NCBI GenBank assembly: GCA_039545355.1
Contig: BCJJ01000003.1
Location: forward strand, 2,067,092 to 2,131,091
Origin: Trichosporon coremiiforme
Lineage: Eukaryota > Basidiomycota > Tremellomycetes > Trichosporonales > Trichosporonaceae
Direction: 5' to 3'
Length of the DNA: 64,000 bases
Shown: positions 1 through 13,121 of the stretch, one piece after another
How positions within the stretch are numbered: position 1 is the first letter of the stretch
Layout of the letters: every line of letters starts with the position of its first letter
The notes under the pieces: model-generated
The model's database searches: none
What the model was told of the DNA's origin: nothing
Seen by the model: only the letters and a program-made list of their open reading frames with translations
Position numbers and translations under genes: made by a program

Positions 1-274
1 ACGACTGCCAAGACCATTCTCCGTCGTCTCTTCCGTGTCTACGCTCACATCTACCACTCACATTTCGACCAGATCTGCGGCCTCGGTATCGAGGGTAAGT
101 CACAGTCCACCACCAAGAGGGGGCCAGCCCAAACTAACGGTCACAGCGCACCTCAACACGAACTACCGCCACTTCTTCCTCTTCGTGGACGAGTTCTCTC
201 TTCTTAGCGAGCGTGACCTTATGCCCATGGAGGAGCTGAACAAGACAATCCTGGCTGACACGCTCCCGAAGTAA
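1..274 (+). CDS. MOB1: MOB kinase activator Mob1, 3' end (partial)
   Basis: This is the C-terminal part of a Mob1/phocein protein, the co-activator of NDR/LATS (Dbf2-type) kinases in mitotic exit and septation. The gene begins outside the window. Exon 1..94 encodes the family signature RLFRVYAHIYHSHF. A 52-nt intron follows (95..146, gtaagt donor, ctaac branch, cag acceptor). The last exon, 147..274, gives AHLNTNYRHFFLFVDEF and ends about 28 residues later. The phase closes exactly (G|CG = Ala), giving the continuous family sequence ...GIEAHLNTNY. Identification rests on the conserved YAHIYH and HLNT...F.LF.DEF blocks and is firm. Only the N-terminal half is missing, cut by the window edge. 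Confidence 0.93.
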   Translation, partial: RLPRPFSVVSSVSTLTSTTHISTRSAASVSRVSHSPPPRGGQPKLTVTAHLNTNYRHFFLFVDEFSLLSERDLMPMEELNKTILADTLPK

Positions 275-673
275 TCTGCCAACGGAGATGCAACGTAGGG
301 CGAGGTCGAGCTCAACAGCGAATTGTTTGGCTCTTGCCCGTACTAGAGCTTTGTATACCTAGAGAATGTAACGCACATCATGATTATCTATCCGCACCAG
401 CGCTTGCACACTGCATGCGCGCTTGCTGCTGTCCGAGCCGGCAGCTACATCGCTCTCATACACAGATACCAATCCTATTCAGGTGGACCGATAGCGGAAC
501 CAAACAAACCATTAGAATGGCGTGCCACACGGTTGAAATGGCCCTAACGCCGTCTCTCATTGGTTGACCTCGGCGCCTGCTTTCTTTCCAAAACAACAGG
601 AAAGCGCACTGACGTCCACTTTGAGTGTCACCCTATCCTTTGCCAACCATCCAACTTCGACCATCCGGCGAGA
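275..673. other. MOB1-SGO1 intergenic region
   Basis: This 399-bp stretch holds the 3' flank of MOB1 and the promoter and leader of the shugoshin gene, both on the plus strand. I see no coding signal or repeat in it. Confidence 0.6.
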
Positions 674-2198
674 ATGTCCTCCCATTCCGGGCCTAGAAGG
701 CGGTCTGGGGGACCAGCTCCGCTAGTAGACGATACCACTCTGCGCTTGCAGCAGTTCGACGACTGTGCGTATTGAGCCCTCCGATCAGAGTACTGGGTTC
801 TTCTCAGGATGGAAGGCAGCGACTAACAAAACACAACTTCAATGCTGACCGCTCACAGTCCGACGACGACACAGTCGGCAGAACCGCGAAATTATTACAG
901 ACAACATCAACAGGAAGACGGCAATGCGCAATCTTCAAGATCAGATCGAGGAACTCCAGGCTGAGGTCTTGGAAGTCCGAGCCGAGAACTCCATGCTGCA
1001 CGAGCAGGTGAAGCGAATGCAGAAGGAGTCGACACGGCTGAGGAACGACGCTGCTCGCGAGGCGCTAGCTGGCATTTTGGCCGCTGTTCCCGCCCTCAAA
1101 CAGCTGAAGCAGTCGCTGGATACGCTCTCCCCGCCTAAGCCGATACATCGACCGAACGGACAACTGTCCGACCGAACATTCATGAACCCGATGGCGACTC
1201 GCCCAGCAGCGAGCGCGGCCGAGAATGTAGGACTGGGAATCTTGGATGAGGCCTCCGAACCGAGCGACAGCCCGATGCGGCGACGGAAGAGCTCGCCGCT
1301 CAAGCAGTTCCCAGTTCTCAAGAAGACCGCGTATGGGTCGCCGAAGCGGTCGCCTAAACGGACACCTCCGCGTAAGCGCCGACGGGAGTCGGGTCTGCTC
1401 CCCCGCCCAGCGTCACCGGATAGCGACTCGTCTCTGTCCTCGCCGGAGCCCGAGCCCGCCGTTGAGCTCGAGCCGACGCCTGAAGCTGAGGAGTCAGCGT
1501 GGGACGAGGGGTCATCAGTGCTCGAGTACCGACCCGAAGCAATCACCAACGATGTCGGCGCGATCACGCCAACGCCAACAAACCGCCTCGGTGTGAAGGT
1601 AAAGGATATCGCTGCGCATCTCGCTTCAATTGATATCGACAGGGAAGCGGAGCGTGCGACGCCAGAGGTCGAGATCCAGCTGGACGCGGGTGCGGACCTG
1701 GGTGCGTCGGCGTCGTCGCGTGACTCGGAACCGATCGAGGAGGAGGGCGGGCGTAGCCGACGCACGCGCACGAGTGTGAGCTATAAGGAGCCGAGTCTTC
1801 GGAAGAAGATGCGCAAGCCGGACGGCGTCGGCGTCGAGGACGTCTTAGGCGGGAAGCGGATCCTCGACACTGGCGTCCGGCGCAAGAGCGCTCTTCCACG
1901 CTCTGCGGCCAAGATTGGCCTTAACGACGATCAGCTCGACCTCCTCTCCACCAGCACCAGCACGACGCGCGCCAGGTCTCGTTCCACAACACCGCGCGCC
2001 ACGACACCATCGACAACCCCACCACCAGCCAGCCCCAAGTCCAGCCCGAGCTCGAAGTCTAAGCGCGACGCTCTCGGGGAGCTGTCGTCAAACAGCATCC
2101 CGTCCGCCCCGCCGAGGACGAAGCGGGCATCAGCGGTATCGGAGAAGACGACAGAAGCGCCAAGACGAGCGGGGCGTAGGAGCGCCGCCGTCGTGTAA
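674..2198 (+). CDS. SGO1: Shugoshin (centromeric cohesion protector)
   Basis: Two exons, 674..764 and 859..2198, give a 476-aa protein. The 94-nt intron has a gtgcgt donor, and the joint codon is T|TC. Residues about 28-95 form the N-terminal shugoshin coiled coil, with the run RRRHSRQNREIITDNINRK directly before a leucine heptad segment; in the family this coiled coil binds PP2A-B56. The middle is long, acidic, serine-rich and low complexity. The basic C-terminal SGO motif is clear at about residues 331-351 (SVSYKEPSLRKKMRKPD) and in the family contacts phosphorylated histone H2A. Splicing is needed for the start: the unspliced frame would begin at residue 53 inside the coiled coil. Both halves of the bipartite signature are present, so the call is strong. 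Function is inferred from the family. Confidence 0.9.
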
Positions 2199-2634
2199 CC
2201 GCCACCGTTCGTGCGCACAGTCGCACGCCGGTCCATCACCGGTTGTATTAGTAGTTGTTATTTCGTCCCCATTTATCAGCCTGCAACACCACCAAAGCCC
2301 TCGCGCTCCCCGTTCTCAAGCTCATCTACTCTTTGTCCTTCTCATGTCCACTCCCCACCTTCACCCTGTTCAAAACGCTCTCCACGGCAACCTAATCCAC
2401 ATTTCCATACTCCCACGAGCATGCGCCTCGCGCACGACGTCGACGACATAGACCTCTGCACTCCATAACTTGCCCCTGCTTACAGTATGATGCATTATCG
2501 GGTGTTGATTTATTGAGGGCACAGGCTGCCATGTGGTGGGCGACATGGGTTGTGTGTTTGAATGCTGGGTGCTGAAGGTTAAGTGGTACAAACAATGAAT
2601 CGAGTACTGTTGCGGTACGGGTTATGCGATCTAT
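2199..2634. other. Convergent SGO1/SEN1 3' region
   Basis: This 436-bp stretch lies between the 3' ends of SGO1 (plus) and SEN1 (minus). Short open frames here lack conserved features. I see nothing else. Confidence 0.6.
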
Positions 2635-5600
2635 CTATTTACGTGCGAGATGATTGTTGATTGCAGCGCGGACGTTGCCAACAGGCGGCCCGGTCGCAGG
2701 GCGGTTCGGCTTCTTCTTCTTTTTCATGAACAAGACGTCCTCCGCGGCCCGGACAGTTGGCTTTGGAGGAGGCAGTGCTCGGGAGGGCCCTGGACCTGCT
2801 CCTCCAGCGTTGGGAGGCAGCGGTCCAGGCTTAGAGTTGGTCGGAATCGGTCTAGACAGACCTGAGGGGTCCGCGGGGGGTGGTAGGGGAGATGGTGTGG
2901 AAGTAGGCGGAGGAGGGGCACCCGACATAGGCGACGATGACCGCATGGCAGACGATGAGGACATGGGTGAGGGCTCGCGCTTGATCGCCTTCGACGGACG
3001 GTTGTTGACCTCGTTGGTCGGCTTACGCTTGATCCCTTGGGCCGGTTGAGCTGAACCAGGTTTGGTCACCCTGTTCGTGCTCAGCCCGTTGGCGGATGAG
3101 GGAGCCCCACGCTGTGCTGAGGACGACGCGATCGGCTTTGGGTGAGGGACGTTGCCGGAGAATGTGTTTCGCGCATACTTTGGGTCAGTGATGAGGTGTC
3201 TGCAGGAACTCACGTCAATCAGCAGCCCACGATTGCGGGCATCACCGACGATGGTCTTCCATTTAGCATCGCTGCGCTCCAGAGTGGCCGCGTTTCCGAT
3301 TACGAAAAGCGAACTCTTGGCACGGGTGAGAGCGACGTTCATACGACGGAAGTCGCGCAAGAAACCAATGCTGGACAAGTTGGGGCCTGAACGTACACAC
3401 GACAGGATGATGATGTCTTTTTCTTGACCTTGGAATCCGTCGACGGTGTTGAAGCTGAGGTCAGTCATTGATCAGCCGAAACAACTCACTCAATCGTATC
3501 TAAGATCTGACGACCGAACGCGTCTTGGAACTTGCGCTTAAGCTCGTTTAGCTGCTCACGGTACATGGTAATGACACCGACGCGCATCTCCAAGTTTACC
3601 CTGCCGCCAAACTGCTGTTTCAAATTCCGGAACAAGTCCACAGCTACCTGGGCTTCTTCGGTGTTCTTGGTCGACATGCCAGCCTTCGACTCGACGCCAT
3701 TCACGTTGATGAAGTGGTAGGGACCGAAGATCGGCTTCTTGTGCCAGACGGCCACTGTCTTCTTCTCCATATCAGGACCGTCCTTGAGTCGGCTATCGTA
3801 GAAGACCTTCGATGGCAGAACCGAGATCTCGGGGTGCATACGATATTGAATGCTGGAAGGTTAGCGAGGAGGCACCGTCTATTTCTTACCTCAGGAGGTG
3901 CATGAATGAGCCTTTCTGCTGGGCAATGCGAACGAAAAGACTTTGGTTGAACTTGTTCTGCTCTGCTTCTTGACTGAAAGTGGTGGGCGGAAGCTGATTG
4001 GGGTCTGCTGTCAGTCGTGTACTAATGAGAATCACTTACCTCCGACCATGATGCAGCGTTGGCAGCCATACTTGAGGGGAATGAGACAGCTCATTTCGAT
4101 AGCTTGAGCGGCTTCATCAATGATGACGGTCTCAAAGGTGTAAGGGGCAAGTACTTCCTGGCCGGCTCCTGAAAGCGTGGCACAGATGATGTCCGCATCC
4201 TTCAGAACGGCGTCCTTGGCAGCACGACGTGCTCCGTCGAGGTGGCGGGTGGCGTCACGCGCCGCATCCTTCGCCTTGGAACTTGCCTGACCCAGCTTTG
4301 TACGCTTGGAATTGAGCGTATGGAGCTCTTGCTCAAGCGCTCTTCTTCGCTCGTCGTTGCCCTGCACACGCTGCAGTTGCTCTTGGCGGTCCTTAATGAC
4401 GTCCTTGACTTCATCGAGCTCCTTCTGGATCTTGGCGAGGTCGCTGCCATCCCCGCCTCGCGGCGCAGCCTCAGAGGTGACCTTGCGCTCGACGATGTTG
4501 TCGAGACACACATCCTTGACGGCGACGTTGACCGAGCTTTCGATACCGATACGGACAATGTTAATGTCCTTGAATCGGCCACCGGTGGCGCTGGGTACGC
4601 CATCCATAAGACGCTTGCAGACTTCGTCGATAGCGGCGTTACTGGGAGCACAGACGAGGAGCTTGGCTTTCGGAGGGGCTTCACCCTGTGCAGGCTGCAC
4701 GAAAGCTTTCCTCTCCGACAGGAACTTGCCGACGAGACCACTGATAGTCTTGGTTTTACCCGTACCGGGCGGTCTGCTTGTTAACACCTGGTAAAGCAAT
4801 GTCCAACTTACCCTTGGATCAACGAGAAGCCCTTCACAGCCATTGATCCTACGATAGCCCTCGCTTGAGGCTCGTTCACTTGGAAGTTCTTCATCGTGTC
4901 CTCAACTTGATGGGGCAAGATGTCGGGCATCCGCGCGCTCCTGGCTGACAACACTTCGCTCTGAACCTTGTCCTCGTAGTAGGGGAAACCCTTGAGTGCT
5001 GTGAACTCTCGAAGGGCAGTGCTCAGCGAAATGTGCTTCCGCAGCTGCAGCTTAGCCTTCACGCCCATACCACGCTGATCCATTTTGGCGACGATGCGGA
5101 GCTTAATGGCCGAGCCCTTGTGCTGGCGACGGAAGCCTCGGACCTTGGCGAACAGGGGCTTGCCGGGAACACCGTCGATATTGATGATGACGATGTCGGA
5201 CTCGTTTACGCTGAAGTCTTGACGAAGAACACCGAGAGCGTTGACATCAATGTCGAGGAAGTCATCCTCGTAAGCTCGAGCAGCAACTTCCACCATGACG
5301 GGAGGCTGAGGCGTATCTCCCTTGATGAACTGAGCCCAAAGCTCTTGAAGGAACAGAGGCATCATGATCTGCGAGTACTCCTCCACTGACCTGAACATCG
5401 TCGGCACGGGCTGGAGGTTGCTGTACAACTCGGCATCCTTGGGTTGATAGGGCGGGCGGGGACCCTGGTGATTAGGATCCCACGACAACACAATCTGGAA
5501 GAGCTGAGTGATGTCCGGGCGAAGCCTCTGGTTTCGGCGTCGTCTCTCTTCCCTCTCCCTGAAGATGTCGGGCATCGGAGCTCGTACTGGTCGGACGTGC

Positions 5601-8600
5601 TGCTTGGGCTGAATTCTGAATCTCTCAGGAGCAGAGGGCTTCGTAGAAATCTTCGGCTTAATGAGAGCCCCAATGCCCTTGTTCTCGTCGTCCTCATCCG
5701 AAGACGACTCGGAGGCACTGGAGCCTGAGTCCTCGACCTTCGGCTTAGGAGGTTCCTTCTTCGAACCAGTGTAGGCACCAAGTCCAGTGCCGCCGATAGG
5801 AGTGACGATACGAGGCGGGCCAGAGAACATCGATGTGGCGCCACCGCGCTTCTTCTCTATCAACTGCATTCGATGCTCGGCCTCGATCTCACGCATAAAC
5901 TTGCCCTTGAAGGATGAGGGAGCGGAAGGCCTGGTCGGCGGATCGTACTTGGGCACCACATTGATCACTAACTTCTCCTTCGGCTTGCCTGTCACAACGT
6001 TCGCCCGTGCCTGCTTGTGGTCGTTGGTTGACATGGCGCGGCGCTCCAAGACGTCTAGATCGTGAGCCGAGAGGTTGTCCAAGGTGTTATCATTCTCGAA
6101 CTCGTCCAGGGTCCTCTGACGAGGCTTCGTCGGCTTCGCGACCTTCGGGGTGGTGGACTGAGAAGGAGTGTAAATTCCTCCCGCTTTCTTCATCATCATG
6201 GCGAACGCATTCTTAGCAGGCTCGGCTGACTTCGAGGAAGACGGAGGGGCCGGAGTGGATGCAGGGGACGAGGACGTTGACTTGACGACAGCAGCTCGTT
6301 TCAGCTTATCGGCGACGGTCTGAACGTCATCGTTCTTGACTTCCTTGACAAACTGGATCTCGTCGTCCGCAGCGATGGGGAGATCGAACTGATCGAGTAG
6401 CTCGGTCAACTCCGACAACAAGTCATCGGAGAGACGACAGTTATAAGCCTTGTTCGCACGGCGCGAGAATTTCTCCAGCTCCAGAAGCGTCTTCTCGAGC
6501 TGGGGTTCTTGCGAGAGATCAGGTTTGGACTTGCTGATACGGCCGAGGATGGTCTTGATGAGCTCGAACGCTTGGTGCAAGGTCTCGAGACTACTGTTAG
6601 CCACACCACTCCGGCTGACAAGAACTCACTCCGTCAAACGCAGCCAGCCCACCAGGTCCGCCAGAACGACCTTGAGCTTGTCGACGAGGCGCTTGCCAAC
6701 CATAGTCATCTTGAGCGGGGACTCAGCGCTGTCTTCTGGGGCGGCACGAGTACGATTGAGAACCGCTGACTCGAAGGTACGGATCTGGTCGGTCATCGTG
6801 CGACCGAAGATGAGCGCGTCACGCATCCAATCGACCATCACATCGTTGTCGTAGAACGGCGCCCAGGACACCGTACGCTTGAAGATGAGGGCGAGCGTGT
6901 CCGTCATAAGCTGCCATAGTGTTCCTACGCGACGAGTCATCCACTGGTTATCGGCATAGGTGGACAGGAAAGCATCAGACTGCAAGAGTGGCGGCGATTC
7001 TCCAGCAGGTTGGCACAGGGCATCCAGCACATCGGTGAAACACCTCACAATCCACTTGGCAAGAGAGCAGGCTTCCGGAACGACGTTAGCGGTCTGGATA
7101 GCCGATGACAGAAATGCCAAAAGTCCGTCCATGGCGGGGATAGGATACTTCTCGAGCAAAGCTCTGAAACAGTCGCCGCGGTCATCGACATCGGGGAAGG
7201 TCTGCTGCACGAGGTTGATGACTGGGTCGTGGATCGTCTGCAATGGCGACAAGAGCAGGACGATGGCCGACTTGACAGCGCCAGTCTGCTCCCAGAGCTT
7301 GTTCTTGACAGTCGGGTCAGGTTGGGCGGCGAAAGTTTCGAGCGCTTGCGCAAAGCCCTCTCGTGAAGCTTTGAGGTTGGCGTTGATCAGGCGAATGTTC
7401 ATGATCCAGTCGTCCTCGTTCACTACCTCTGTTAACTCTCGCGCGTTCCAGCCAGTGTGGCGGTCTAGCTGCTCGATGTGGGAGAACTGGGCAGTGGCCT
7501 GCATGAGCAGGGTTAACCCGGTGGCATCCTTGCCTGACAGGCTGCTGAAGGCTGACGTCCATAGATCGCTGTGGAATGTGACCCTGGCGAGCTTGTCGAC
7601 GCGAATCGCATCGGGAACCTTCATCTTCCGCCTTCTCTGGACTCGTCGGCGCTCATTAACGGCAATCTTGCCCATGAACAGGACGCGTTCGATAACGTCC
7701 TTTCCGTCCGAACGCAAGATCAGCGAAACGGCCTCCTGTGCGACCAGTTGAGCAGGCTTCCAAGCCTCATCTGCCCGTTCCGCGAGGGCAGTGTTTGCGA
7801 GAAAAGAAGCATGCACCTCGATCGTGGAAACGAGCGCCGCAGAGCCAGTTTTGCTAGGGTCGATGACGTTTTGAAGGGCCAGAAGTGTCTGATGTCAGCT
7901 GAGAGCATTCTAGAAAGCTTACGCTGCATCCAGCCTGAGCAGCTGCCGCTCGAGCAACGCTCTCGAAAGGCTCATTCTGAGCCTCAGAGAAGCAGAAGCT
8001 CATCATCCGTGCGAGCGCCTCAGAGAACCCGGAGTTTCCGTCCTTGCTCTGAACATCGTTGACGGAAAGCAAGTAGTTCGTAATCCAGGCCAGAGCGGAG
8101 GACGTTTCTGAAACAGCCTCCTTCATCTTGCCCTTAGAGGTGTCGACGACAGGAACTGGTTGCGCAGCCAGTACTAGGTCGCGGAAAGCGGAATTCTTCT
8201 TGATATCACTGAAAAGAGTGTGAGGAAGCTCCGGTGTACTGTCGAATGTCCACACGTGCTTCGTAGGTGAGACTCGCAGGATGGTAGTGAACGCTCCAAA
8301 GATCAGAGGGAAAGCTGCTGTGAGCACTGGGAACTTGGCCGCAGGGCCGTCACTCACTGTCAGAAGAGGAACCAAGGAGGCGTGCAATGGGGGCCATGAG
8401 CGATCTATCCGGCCGCGCTGGTGAAAGGTCGTACTTCCCCTCGAGAAGTCCTTGTTGAACGGTGTCGATAGTTAGCCGGTTGTTGCCGAGCAGCAGGTTG
8501 ATCGCCGACCACCGTTCTCCAACTGGTAGGTCCCCGAAGAGTATGCCCTGCACCTCCGTACCCACACCTCCGGCGGTCCACTCCTCAAATGGAAGAGGTC

Positions 8601-9375
8601 GGCGCACGTACTCCACCTGCGAACACGCCCATGTCCGCCTCTGCGCATCGCTAGACCCGAGCAGTTGCACGAGAAGAGGCGTCAGCCCGAGGCTGGACAC
8701 AGTCGTGGAGCCGCCTTCCTTCCCTCGCGAGGTGACCTCGTCCATCGCCGCAGATATTTTGGCGTTGTTTAGCAAAGCTGGTTCGTTGAACAGAAGTTGG
8801 AGGTGTTGAGGAGGGAGGTCAAGAATGGTCGCTTTCGTCGCACCGTATGAAGGTTGGCAGCACTCGAGCTCCTGCAACAGCAAGTTGGACTGCCAGCTGT
8901 CGATTTTGAGGCCGAATGCTGCACGTGTTTTGGTGGCGAAGCGAGACAGGTATCTGCAAGTGTCAGCTTAAAAACGGCTGGACGTAGCCTACAAGTACGT
9001 GAATTGTCGTCGAGCAACGCCGAACGCGCGGGCGCAGGAGGCGCAATCGCCTACGACTCGTTCAAGAGCCTTGATCCACTCCACTCCTTTGAAGGCGAAC
9101 ATGAAGATCAGGTACGTTGACGCATCGCGGTAGAGACCACTGGGGACCTTGGAGCAGTACCAGTGAGCCTCTGGGCCGTAAGACGAGTTTGAACCAGCTG
9201 TTGAGCTCGACGCCACACCGTTGCTGGACGAAGTGGAGGGGCGCATGACATAGTTGAAGACTGGTACGAGGTCCTTATCTGTGGGTTGGCCGGCGTTGTC
9301 GCGCATGCGCGACAGAATGGCCTGAACCTCTCGCGCCTCGGGCCCGGAGGGGCCGCTGGAGCTCGAGGACGCCAT
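2635..9375 (-). CDS. SEN1: Sen1-type superfamily 1 RNA/DNA helicase
   Basis: Nine exons on the minus strand: 9375..8999, 8953..8358, 8317..7923, 7888..6630, 6593..4812, 4773..4040, 4004..3890, 3852..3490 and 3454..2635. All introns are 35-45 nt and phases close throughout, giving 2146 aa (yeast Sen1 is of similar size). Residues 1 to about 1050 match the helical N-terminal Sen1 region. The SF1B helicase core follows, with Walker A GPPGTGKT at about 1470, IIDEAAQA at about 1690, GDPNQLPPT after it, SIQYRMHP, then DFNTVDGFQGQEKD at about 1878 and NVALTRAKSSLFVIGN at about 1911. The tail is basic and proline-rich. In the family the enzyme resolves R-loops and terminates non-coding Pol II transcripts in the nucleus. 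Within exon 9 a 36-nt stretch starting with gtgagt just after LLID may be another intron; it is in frame either way. The start was chosen as the first ATG before the conserved N-terminal helix. Confidence 0.93.
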
Positions 9376-9712
9376 GTTGCCGGTCCTAGATCATGCCAAT
9401 GAAGAGAGTGATAGCGACGGAGATGTCCATATTCAAAAACAAAGCTCGCACCACGAGTGACGTGTGGTAAAGGACTATTTGGTTCCGCTAAGGAAACCAA
9501 TACGCCAGGCGGAACGATTCTGTATTGCGGACGCGTCAGTCATGTAATCAAGCGTGCACGCGTGAGTGTGCGTCGCAGCACGGCAGCTGAAATGGGTTGA
9601 GCCGCGACAGTTCCTCTTCTCTTTGTCTGACGTTTCCTCTGGTTTCAGACAGACGAGTGAACGGCGTAAGACTGTACATACCGCGCATTAGAAATACATA
9701 GAAAGTACAACA
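9376..9712. other. SEN1 promoter / GCP 3' flank
   Basis: This 337-bp stretch lies between the SEN1 start and the stop of the gamma-tubulin complex gene, both on the minus strand. It must hold the SEN1 promoter. No open frame here looks coding. Confidence 0.55.
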
Positions 9713-12700
9713 TCACAATATCTCCTTCCAGTCAGAGAGGGAGAACGCAAGCATCCCCCACGTGTAGCGATCGTCGGCAGCCTCCATGCCTCCTTCGCTG
9801 GCAAGTTTGTCTATTCCGCGAGTGAATGCTCGGACCTGGTAATTAAGCTCTTCCCTCATCTTCTCTAGTGCCGCAAGTCCTGCATCCGGGTGGGACGGAA
9901 CCGAGACTTCTTTCACTGCCTCTAATTCGTCATCAGAGTCGTCCGATTCGACTGTAGGGCGTCTGCGGCGGCGTGGGGGTCGAACCGGGGGTGCCGCTTG
10001 GGCAACCCCAAACGTTGAGCCGGCGACATGGCGCAAGTTATTGGCTAAGTCGAGGAGGGCTTCGATGGTTTCAAGTGTCGTTGAGGTCTGAGGTCAGCGG
10101 GTCTCTCGTCAAGACTTACATCAACATGCATGAAGCAGAAATATCTCATCTGGCGAGAGCTGCTCATCAGCGATGGAAGCGGAGCGGAACTCACTGTTCA
10201 AGTTCCAGATTGATAAGACGCTGGAAAGATGTATTCGCGTTGAGAGCTTGACGATGTCTCTCTGAACGCACATCAAGGACGCCATTGATCCAATTCCAGA
10301 TGGTGCTGACACGTAAGCGAGTACGTACCGATCGCAACTTACTCAATAACCCAAGACAGAGCGTGGCGGAGCCTCCGCATCATGCGAAGCTCATCCATCC
10401 GTCCGCCGGCCTGTGCTTCGGCAAGCTGCCGAGCTTCCAGTAGCTGCGTCCTTCCTCGTAGCAATCTGAGGAGGAAGGTGAATACCTCCGATCGCATGTC
10501 CATCGAGGTCGGCGTGAATAGTTGTGACAAAGGGAAGGGGACCAGGTAGTCAACCCGAATGTCACCAAGAGTGGCGCGACCTTGGCCGCGGAGAGCGCGA
10601 GCGCGCACGGCGGGCGCGTTCATCCAGGTCGCCTCATGCTGCTCAATGGCGTCACGCAGTGAGTACGTGAGAACCTGGAAGTCCGCCCATGGTTTGCCAT
10701 TCCGCATGGCGTTGAACAACCAATCCGCCCATTGCTCGATCACGACAGGCGCCTGCATGAAAGTCAACCCATCGATGGCCCGAAGATGACCCTGCAAGGA
10801 GCAGTCTCGAACCAGGATCTCCGCCAGTAACGTTTGCGACTGTTTGCAGTACGGGTCCACGTAGGAGACAAGGATGTGGCTAATGTCCTCCGTGTCTGAG
10901 CTGATGATAGAGTCAAGGTCGGCCCAGTGCTCCATTCTCTTGGCATCCCGAGTTAAGCTCAAAAGGAGACCCCTGGCTTTTCCTCCTTCCAGCACTGTCT
11001 CCTGAGCGCCTTCGAGCCACCTGGGCCAACCGTAGTCAGGAACCACGAATCCAACCTCCCAGAAATCTTCATCGGACCAGGCTGAGTCAATGTCACGCTG
11101 AATGAAGAACTCGGGGCTGAGAGGGCGCTCATCGTCGGCCTCTTGAAGGGCCAAGTCGACGTCGCAGGTCAGGAGGCTTGTCGGCACAGGCATCCCCTGC
11201 ATGACCCAGTTGCCAAGCAGACGCCACATTGGAGCTGCTGTTAGAATGAATAGTTTAACCAATGCGGATCGCACGGTTCCGGTCGTCGGTGAAACGATGG
11301 CACTGTAGATGGCATCTAACAGGCCGTTGGCGGAGGACGCGAAGTGGATGAAGGCTCGCAGATGCTCCATGAGTTCTCCAAACTTCCTGTTAAAGTCATG
11401 CGACAGTTGGAGCGGGGTTGATGTACTCGACACTGGCTCGGCGCCCAAAAACGCAGCTTCGGCGTTCGCCACCCAGGTGCTGATCTCATGGAGAACTGTG
11501 CGACACGCTTCAGCGAATGCCTCACGAGTCTCGGACGTTCGAGACGGCTGATGAGGGTTCGATGGGTGGGTAAGTGAGAGCGTCTCGGAGATGAAGGCTC
11601 GTAGTCGTGCAGTCTTGATCGCATGTAGCGCGAATTCGCGGAGCAAAGCATCCAGTGCAATTGGGGAAAATGTTTCAACATCTGGATGCTTGGGTTTGAT
11701 CTAGCGTTAGCATTTCCCTAGAGCCCGACGCGTACCATACATGCCCCTTCTGCTGAGAACGAAAACATGACTCCCGGACGGCCAGTCAGCGCAAAAAGTA
11801 GCTCGCGCTGAAACTGGCTGGCGGAGATGACTGGTCGGGAAGCCTGAGGAAGGGCAGGCGATACCAGAGTCGGCACTGTTGTTAGCTGGGCTGAACCTAC
11901 TCTCTCCTAACTCACACAGCGACAGCGCCGCCCACCCTTGCAGATCCAACTTGGTCTTAACCGTTGTGCCCCCCGACTTCCAGTAAGCCTCTTGTTCCAG
12001 CTCACGAAGAGCTAGTTTTGACAGCAACAGCCGCCGTTGCTCTTCCTCCCTCTTCCTAGCCTCCGCCTCTCTGGCGAGTTCGCCTGCGCTTTTGAACCGG
12101 GGTTGAACTGACAAGGGAGTCACAACCTCATCTTCACTCGATGTCACGCTGGCATCAGAGTCTTCGCTGTCCGTCCAACCTTCGTGTACTTCCTCATCCC
12201 AACCCGGACCCCAGTGATCACCGGTAAATGGTTCAGACATGATATCCCGATATAATCGGAGTTCGGACTTCGGGAGACGAGCTGGACGTGTGAGATAGGC
12301 CGCGGCCATCTCGCGAGTCTTTTCCGATGTAGGACGAGACATTCCGATCTACGAGTTTCAGCAGCCATTCCATGTCCATACTCACGAGGAACTGAACGTG
12401 TTGCGGAAGGTTACTGGCGTTCACCGATAGTTGCTCGTCCCACGCTGTTCCTCCGATCCGCCGATGCTCCTCGAGGTTGGCGAGAGCTTTTCCGTACGCA
12501 TCGGCTATGTCATCTTCCACTTTGATGCGTGAGTACTGAATCAATCTGCATTTGGTCAGACCCGTATGATTGCATAGGTGCACCCACCCCTTCAGTTTAG
12601 TGCGGGCGTCGGACCATTCCCTTCGAGAGGTGGTTCCAGTGTCGTTCTTTAACCGGGCAAGGACGCGGCGTGCAGTTCCGGACGAATTCTGCTCGCCTCT

Positions 12701-12757
12701 CAAGGAGACGACCAGACTCCGCGCCAGCTCCTCGAGGTTTTGCGCTTCCGCGCCCAT
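9713..12757 (-). CDS. Gamma-tubulin complex component, GCP5/GCP6-like
   Basis: Eight exons on the minus strand: 12757..12588, 12545..12386, 12348..11916, 11875..11736, 11700..10343, 10305..10195, 10159..10120 and 10087..9713. Together they give 928 aa. The N-terminal grip1 region shows ISASQFQRELLFALTG. The C-terminal grip2 region has the family block DYLVPFPLSQLFTP followed by FTFLLRLLRGR, then NLELEHSRQMRYFCFMHVD and a closing basic/acidic linker with a terminal helix. The protein belongs to the Spc97/Spc98/GCP family that builds gamma-tubulin ring complexes at microtubule-organising centres. It is too divergent and too long in its linkers for GCP2, GCP3 or GCP4, so a GCP5 (Mod21) or GCP6 (Alp16) role is inferred. 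The first intron (42 nt, gtgggt donor) is in frame, so a retained form is possible. The start at 12757 is favoured; an in-frame ATG exists at 12865. Confidence 0.82.
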
Positions 12758-13121
12758 TGTGAGGTGTGGTAGTGGCAAGTGGCCGAAAGTTGTCGCTGTT
12801 GTGGCCGCGACGCGTGACTTCATCCTCAGCATGGCGCGTCGGACCTCCACCATGCAGAGCGTCACGTGGGATAGATTCCGTCTCCATCGCCGATCGAGAC
12901 CAGTGCGGATGGCGCATTGCCCTATGGGGCAATCGGTGACTCAACCAGCCACCTCACAGTGGTCTTCCCTGCGTCCGTCATGTCCACAACATATCGATCC
13001 TCTCCAGTTTCTTCACTGAATCTCCATCTGATTTGTCTTCATCCACGCAAACATTCTATCCGTGACAGGCATCCACTTCACCAAGTCCCTCAAACTTGTC
13101 CTTGGATAATTCAACGCCACA
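12758..13121. promoter_or_regulatory. Divergent promoter, GCP gene / POLD4
   Basis: These 364 bp separate the start codons of the gamma-tubulin complex gene (minus) and the polymerase delta small subunit gene (plus), so they must serve both. No clear TATA element was seen. Confidence 0.55.

Noticed and set aside
941..1771. 276-aa minus-strand frame opposite SGO1
   Set aside because: Composition is Ser/Arg-rich antisense of the shugoshin exon, with no conserved motif.
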